The notes under the pieces are model-generated. The model was not told the DNA's origin, ran no database searches, and saw only the letters and a list, made by a program, of their open reading frames with translations. DNA of 64,000 nt from an uncultured Tateyamaria sp. (GTDB lineage Bacteria > Pseudomonadota > Alphaproteobacteria > Rhodobacterales > Rhodobacteraceae), in contig NZ_CANNDO010000002.1 of NCBI RefSeq assembly GCF_947503385.1, positions 806,001-870,000 on the forward strand, in the 5' to 3' direction. Within the stretch, counting starts at the first letter, position 1. Each line of letters begins with the position of its first letter. A program made the position numbers and the translations under genes. Below are positions 60,247 to 64,000 of this stretch, in pieces.

Positions 60247-61508
60247 CAGGCGGCGCGTTGCTCCTGCAGGCGTGCGCGGTCCGGTGCACCGGCCACAGGA
60301 CCATAAAGTGCCAACGCCATCGGCGCTTGCCCGGCCATATGCTCGGCAAAACTGCGAACGTCCGCAGCGGTCACGGCGTCTATGCGCGCGACCGTCTCTT
60401 CGAGCGACGGCACGCGGTCCCAAATCTGGATCAGACGTGCCAGACGTTCAGCCCGGTTCGAGGGGCTTTCAAGCCCCATCAGCAACCCTGCTTTCATCTG
60501 CACGCGCGCACGCTCCACTTCGGCGACGGTCATATCTTCGGCGGCGCGCTTCATCTCGTCCACGGTGATATGGGCCAGTTCCGCCACCTGTTCCTGCGAC
60601 GTGCCTGCATAGATCGTGGTCATGCCTGTGTCTGCGTAGGCCCCGGCTTGGGCAAAGATGGAATAGCACAGGCCACGGTTTTCGCGGATTTCCTGAAACA
60701 GTCGGCTCGACATGCCGCCGCCCAAAGCGCTGGCATAGATTTGCGCGGTGTAAATTGCGTCGTCGCGGTAACCCGGGCTTTCAAAGGCCAACGCAAAATG
60801 CGCCTGTTCCAGCGTCTTTTCGTGGCGCACTTCACCACCCTGAAAGCGTGCCGTATCGGCGACGGCCATGGGGCGCGGTGTGAGATGCCCAAAGAGCGTT
60901 TCGGCCAGTCGCACGATCGCATCGTGATCAATGGCACCCGCAGCCGACAGGATCATCTGCTCTGGCCCGTAATGCTGCGCGGTGAACCGTGCAAGATCAT
61001 CGCGCTGAAAGGCCGACACACGTTCTGACGGGCCAAGGATTGTCCGCCCAAGCGGCTGTTCGGGATAGGCCTGTTCCTGCAACCAGTCAAAGATCACATC
61101 GTCCGGCGTATCGAGTGCCTGCCCGATCTCCTGCAGAATCACGCCTCGCTCGACCTCGATCTCGCTCTGGTCAAAGACGGGGTTCAGCAGGATATCCGAC
61201 AGCACATCCATGGCCAGCGGCACATCCGCCTCGAGCACGCGGGCGTAATAGGCCGTCACCTCGCGGCTGGTATAAGCGTTGATATAGCCGCCCACATCTT
61301 CGATCGCCTCGGCGATCTGTAACGCGGTCCGCCGCTCCGTGCCCTTGAACGCCATATGTTCCAGAAAATGGGCGATGCCGTTCTGTTCCGGCGCTTCGTG
61401 GCGCGCGCCTGCGCCGACCCAGATGCCGATAGAGGCCGACGCCAGCCCGGGCATGTGTTCGGTTACGATGCGAAAGCCGTTTGGCAGGCGATGGGTCTTG
61501 GTATTCAA
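60246..61508 (-). CDS. M16 family zinc peptidase (processing-peptidase-like)
   Basis: 420 residues, starting at a TTG (MNTKTHRLPNGFRIVTEHM); GAGA lies upstream. Inverted zinc motif HFLEH in GIAHFLEHMAFKG with the downstream glutamate in EVTAYYARV-type context, and the C-terminal YAGTSQEQVAELA half. Resembles the catalytic subunit of mitochondrial processing peptidase. Follows thrC by 20 bases. Confidence 0.94.
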   Translation of the reverse strand: MNTKTHRLPNGFRIVTEHMPGLASASIGIWVGAGARHEAPEQNGIAHFLEHMAFKGTERRTALQIAEAIEDVGGYINAYTSREVTAYYARVLEADVPLAMDVLSDILLNPVFDQSEIEVERGVILQEIGQALDTPDDVIFDWLQEQAYPEQPLGRTILGPSERVSAFQRDDLARFTAQHYGPEQMILSAAGAIDHDAIVRLAETLFGHLTPRPMAVADTARFQGGEVRHEKTLEQAHFALAFESPGYRDDAIYTAQIYASALGGGMSSRLFQEIRENRGLCYSIFAQAGAYADTGMTTIYAGTSQEQVAELAHITVDEMKRAAEDMTVAEVERARVQMKAGLLMGLESPSNRAERLARLIQIWDRVPSLEETVARIDAVTAADVRSFAEHMAGQAPMALALYGPVAGAPDRARLQEQRAA

Positions 61509-61528
61509 ATGGGTCTCACTGCGAATAA

Positions 61529-62917
61529 TCAGGTGGCGCGATGTGCGATGATATGGGCCTTGAGTGCCGGAAGATCGTTGGGCACCCGGGTCAGCCGTTC
61601 GGGCCTGTCATACAGGTCCGCCATGCGCGATGGAAGGGGGGGGCGAATGCCGGTTGCCGCCTCGACCGCGTCGGGGAATTTCGCCGGGTGCGCGGTGGCA
61701 AGCGTCACCATCGGCGTACCCGCCTGACGCTGTTCATCGGCCACATGCACACCCACGGCGGAATGCGGACAAAGCAATTCGGCGCTGGCTATCAGGGTGG
61801 TCGAAATCTGGGCAGCGGTTTGGTCTTCGGACACCCGTCCCGAGCTGAAATGCTCTTCCAGCGCCTGCATCGCACCTTGGCTCACCTCGAACCCGCCAGC
61901 CTTTAGTTCGTCCATCAACTGGGCAACCGCACCGCCGTCCCGGTCATAGGCATCAAACAAGGCGCGTTCAAAGTTGGAACTGACCTGAATGTCCATGGAC
62001 GGGCTGATCGACGGAATTGTCTCGCCCTTGTGGTATCCCTGCCCGCTCAGGCAACGGTGCAGGATGTCATTCTGATTGGTCGCCACCACCAGCCGGTCGA
62101 TAGGCAGGCCCATGCGCTTGGCGATGTAGCCTGCAAAGATGTCGCCGAAATTGCCGGTTGGCACGGTAAAGCTGATCTTGCGCTGTGGTGCTCCGAGCGC
62201 CACGGCAGCCGAAAAGTAATACACCACCTGCGCCAGAACCCGCGCCCAATTGATCGAGTTTACGCCGGCAAGGCGGACCCCATCGCGGAACTCGAAATCG
62301 TTGAACATGTCTTTGAGTCTCGCCTGACAATCGTCAAAGTCCCCTTCAAGCGCGAGCGCGTGGACGTTGCGTTCAGATGGGGTGGTCATCTGGCGTCGCT
62401 GCACCTCGCTGACCCGTCCATGCGGATAGAGAATGAACACGTCTACGTTGTCGAGGCCCCGGAACGCCTCCATCGCCGCGGACCCGGTGTCACCGGACGT
62501 GGCCCCCACGATGGTCACCTTGTCCCCGCGACGGGCCAGCGCCGTCTGGAACAGCTGCCCGATCAGCTGCATCGCGAAGTCCTTGAAGGCCAGTGTCGGC
62601 CCGTGGAACAGTTCCAGCAGGAAATGCCCCTGATCCAGCTGCACCAATGGCGCGCGGGCGGCGTGCCCAAACCCGGCATAGGCGCGGTCGATGCAGCCGC
62701 GAAACTCTGCGTCCGTGAACGTATCCCCGACAAACGGGCGCATGACGGCATAGGCGATGTCCTCGTAACTCTGGCCTTCCATCGCGGCGATGGCGGCGTG
62801 ATCCAGTTGCGGGATCGTTTCGGGGACATACAGTCCGCCATCACGGGCCAAACCGGTCAGCATCGTGTCTTCGAAGGTCAGCGCGGGGGCGGTGCCCCGG
62901 GTCGAGATATACCGCAT
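61529..62917 (-). CDS. thrC: Threonine synthase
   Basis: 462 residues. MRYISTRGTAPALTFEDTML at the start, the PLP lysine in TLAFKDFAMQ, GATSGDTGSAAMEA phosphate cup and VPTGNFGDIFAGYIAKRMG. Converts O-phosphohomoserine to threonine. Lies 12 bases after SURF1. Confidence 0.97.
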   Translation of the reverse strand: MRYISTRGTAPALTFEDTMLTGLARDGGLYVPETIPQLDHAAIAAMEGQSYEDIAYAVMRPFVGDTFTDAEFRGCIDRAYAGFGHAARAPLVQLDQGHFLLELFHGPTLAFKDFAMQLIGQLFQTALARRGDKVTIVGATSGDTGSAAMEAFRGLDNVDVFILYPHGRVSEVQRRQMTTPSERNVHALALEGDFDDCQARLKDMFNDFEFRDGVRLAGVNSINWARVLAQVVYYFSAAVALGAPQRKISFTVPTGNFGDIFAGYIAKRMGLPIDRLVVATNQNDILHRCLSGQGYHKGETIPSISPSMDIQVSSNFERALFDAYDRDGGAVAQLMDELKAGGFEVSQGAMQALEEHFSSGRVSEDQTAAQISTTLIASAELLCPHSAVGVHVADEQRQAGTPMVTLATAHPAKFPDAVEAATGIRPPLPSRMADLYDRPERLTRVPNDLPALKAHIIAHRAT

Positions 62918-62929
62918 GTCTCGTCTTTC

Positions 62930-63601
62930 TCAGGCCGCGCCGCGGCGGGTCCGCAGCAGGAAATATCCAGTCATCGCCGCCCAGATCAGAGCCAGCGAAA
63001 ACCATGTTATGGCGTATTGCAGGTGATCGTTCGGAATGCCAGCGGTGTCTACGGGCCAAGGCGTCACGCCAAGGTCTGTTTCCGGCGCATCGCGCAGAAC
63101 CACAAGCACTGGCGCGGTGCCAAGGGTCGCCGCCATGGCGGGCACGTCACGGGCGAACCACAGGTTTGCGTCTAGGTCCGGCGCGGGCGTGAACCCGTCC
63201 GCCTCTTGCGGGGCGTCAAGATTGCCGGTCAACGTCATTTTGCTTTGCGGTGGGGGCAGGACCGCAGCCCCGTCGCGCTGCCAGCCGGTGTCGACCAGCA
63301 CGGGGCCGAACTCATCGGTGTTAAACGGACGTATGATGCGATGCACCGGACCGATGTTTCTGCGCGATGCAAGCATCCGGATGTGCGTATCACCGAACGT
63401 GCCAGTGACCGTGACAGGCGCATAGCGTTGAAAATCAGGTTCGACCGCAGCGCGCAAGGGCACTGGGTCCGCATCAATTTGCGCCTCGATCCGCGCCAGC
63501 AGGTCTTGTTTCCACGTCAGCCGCTGCACCTGCCAGACGCCGAGGCTGATCAAGATGCCAGTGCCTGCAAGGCCAACAATCAGCAGAAACCACAAACGCA
63601 T
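62930..63601 (-). CDS. SURF1 family protein
   Basis: 223 residues with one helix at each end (residues 3-22 and about 200-218) around a periplasmic domain. SURF1 motifs: GVWQVQRLTWKQDLL, PVTVTGTF, RNIGPVHRIIRP, VLVDTGWQR, and LQYAITWFSLA. Assists heme a insertion into cytochrome c oxidase; located directly after ctaE as expected. Confidence 0.94.
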   Translation of the reverse strand: MRLWFLLIVGLAGTGILISLGVWQVQRLTWKQDLLARIEAQIDADPVPLRAAVEPDFQRYAPVTVTGTFGDTHIRMLASRRNIGPVHRIIRPFNTDEFGPVLVDTGWQRDGAAVLPPPQSKMTLTGNLDAPQEADGFTPAPDLDANLWFARDVPAMAATLGTAPVLVVLRDAPETDLGVTPWPVDTAGIPNDHLQYAITWFSLALIWAAMTGYFLLRTRRGAA

Positions 63602-63626
63602 CGCGTTTTCGCCCCCTTCAACGGAA

Positions 63627-63655
63627 AAAGGCGCGCAGCTTTGCCGCGCGCCTTT
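63627..63655 (-). terminator. Terminator between ctaE and SURF1 genes
   Basis: AAAGGCGCGC and GCGCGCCTTT form a 10-bp stem around a 9-base loop; the minus-strand RNA continues UUUUUCCGU. It lies 21 bases after the ctaE stop, so SURF1 expression would be by read-through or its own promoter. Confidence 0.85.
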
Positions 63656-63675
63656 GTCATGCTTTCTGCGTCAGA

Positions 63676-64000
63676 TCAGTGCGCGCCGGGCATTTGCGCC
63701 ACGCCCCAGATGTAGACGGCGAAAAACAGGAACAGCCACACCACGTCGACAAAGTGCCAGTACCAGGCGGCGGCCTCAAAACCGATATGTTTCTCGGCGG
63801 AAAAGTGCCCCTTCATCGCGCGCAGCAGACACACGAACAGGAAAATCGTGCCGATGATCACATGTGCGCCGTGAAAGCCGGTGGCCATGAAGAACGTGGA
63901 AAAGAACGTGTCGCCGCCAAATTCCCAGCCCTTGTATAGCAGGTAATTGTACTCATAGGCCTGCAGGAAGGTGAACGCGACACCCAGAACCACGGCGATG
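63676..64000 (-). CDS. ctaE: Cytochrome c oxidase subunit III, C-terminal part (cut at right edge)
   Basis: About 107 C-terminal residues. Segments [29 protein letters not shown] and [19 protein letters not shown] are diagnostic of subunit III of aa3-type oxidases. The gene continues beyond position 64000. Confidence 0.96.
   Translation of the reverse strand, partial: IAVVLGVAFTFLQAYEYNYLLYKGWEFGGDTFFSTFFMATGFHGAHVIIGTIFLFVCLLRAMKGHFSAEKHIGFEAAAWYWHFVDVVWLFLFFAVYIWGVAQMPGAH

Noticed and set aside
1-64000. CRISPR arrays, insertion sequences or prophage
   Set aside because: I saw no regularly spaced repeats, transposase, integrase or phage structural genes on either strand.

Overview
The window looks like chromosomal DNA of a marine-type alphaproteobacterium of the order Rhodobacterales (Roseobacter group). 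The evidence is the high GC content, protein sequences of roseobacterial type, and household gene orders such as cytochrome c oxidase subunit III - SURF1 - threonine synthase - M16 peptidase - GNAT, mtnP - lysE - apt, and ptsP near lysC. No insertion sequence, prophage or CRISPR array is visible. The taxonomic call is an inference from gene content.

Layout. Positions 1-1382 hold the start of an MsbA-type ABC exporter, followed by a tRNA-Gly(UCC). Positions 1577-7221 (minus) are a compact type VI secretion cargo module: VgrG, PAAR, a Tox-REase-5-like nuclease effector, two tandem paralogous candidate immunity proteins and a DUF4123 adaptor. No T6SS structural genes are present. Positions 7512-13666 (plus) carry a Gfo/Idh/MocA oxidoreductase, an MmgE/PrpD protein and a complete LtnD-OtnK-OtnC-OtnI set for L-threonate-type four-carbon acids. 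Positions 13663-25652 hold an idonate/5-ketogluconate dehydrogenase pair, an ABC importer operon that also encodes a cytochrome b561-like protein, an SMP-30 lactonase and a GlcG protein, a LacI regulator and an aldehyde dehydrogenase. Five copies of a TGTKACCGGTMACA-type operator tie the LacI gene, the ABC operon and the idnO/idnD promoters together.

Positions 25724-28484 (minus) are an arsenate operon of the GAPDH-ArsJ type, with an unrecognised exported protein between the two known genes and a Pho-box-like repeat upstream. Positions 28590-41016 are a galactoside locus: ABC importer, GH36 alpha-galactosidase, GH42 beta-galactosidase, and SDR dehydrogenase, lactonase, kinase and aldolase of a De Ley-Doudoroff route, with a divergent IclR regulator and ATPase. 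The galactonate dehydratase step is missing here. An AT-rich spacer with DnaA-box-like sites (41090-41275) lies between two convergent genes.

Positions 41382-64000 are mostly household: ptsP, lysC, an SDR, a DUF1178 protein, a NUDIX hydrolase, modABC, EcsC, small enzymes, a SulP transporter, mtnP, a LysE exporter, apt, a GlcD-type flavoenzyme, an MBL hydrolase, a RimJ-like acetyltransferase, an M16 peptidase, thrC, SURF1 and the end of ctaE. Two spacers of about 0.8 kb (43626-44435 and 54404-55172) hold no gene I can support; the first may contain a decayed gene.

The strongest candidates for new biology are the arsenate operon with its extra exported protein, the VgrG cargo module with duplicated immunity genes, the LacI-controlled sugar-acid regulon containing heme proteins, and the DnaA-box island.
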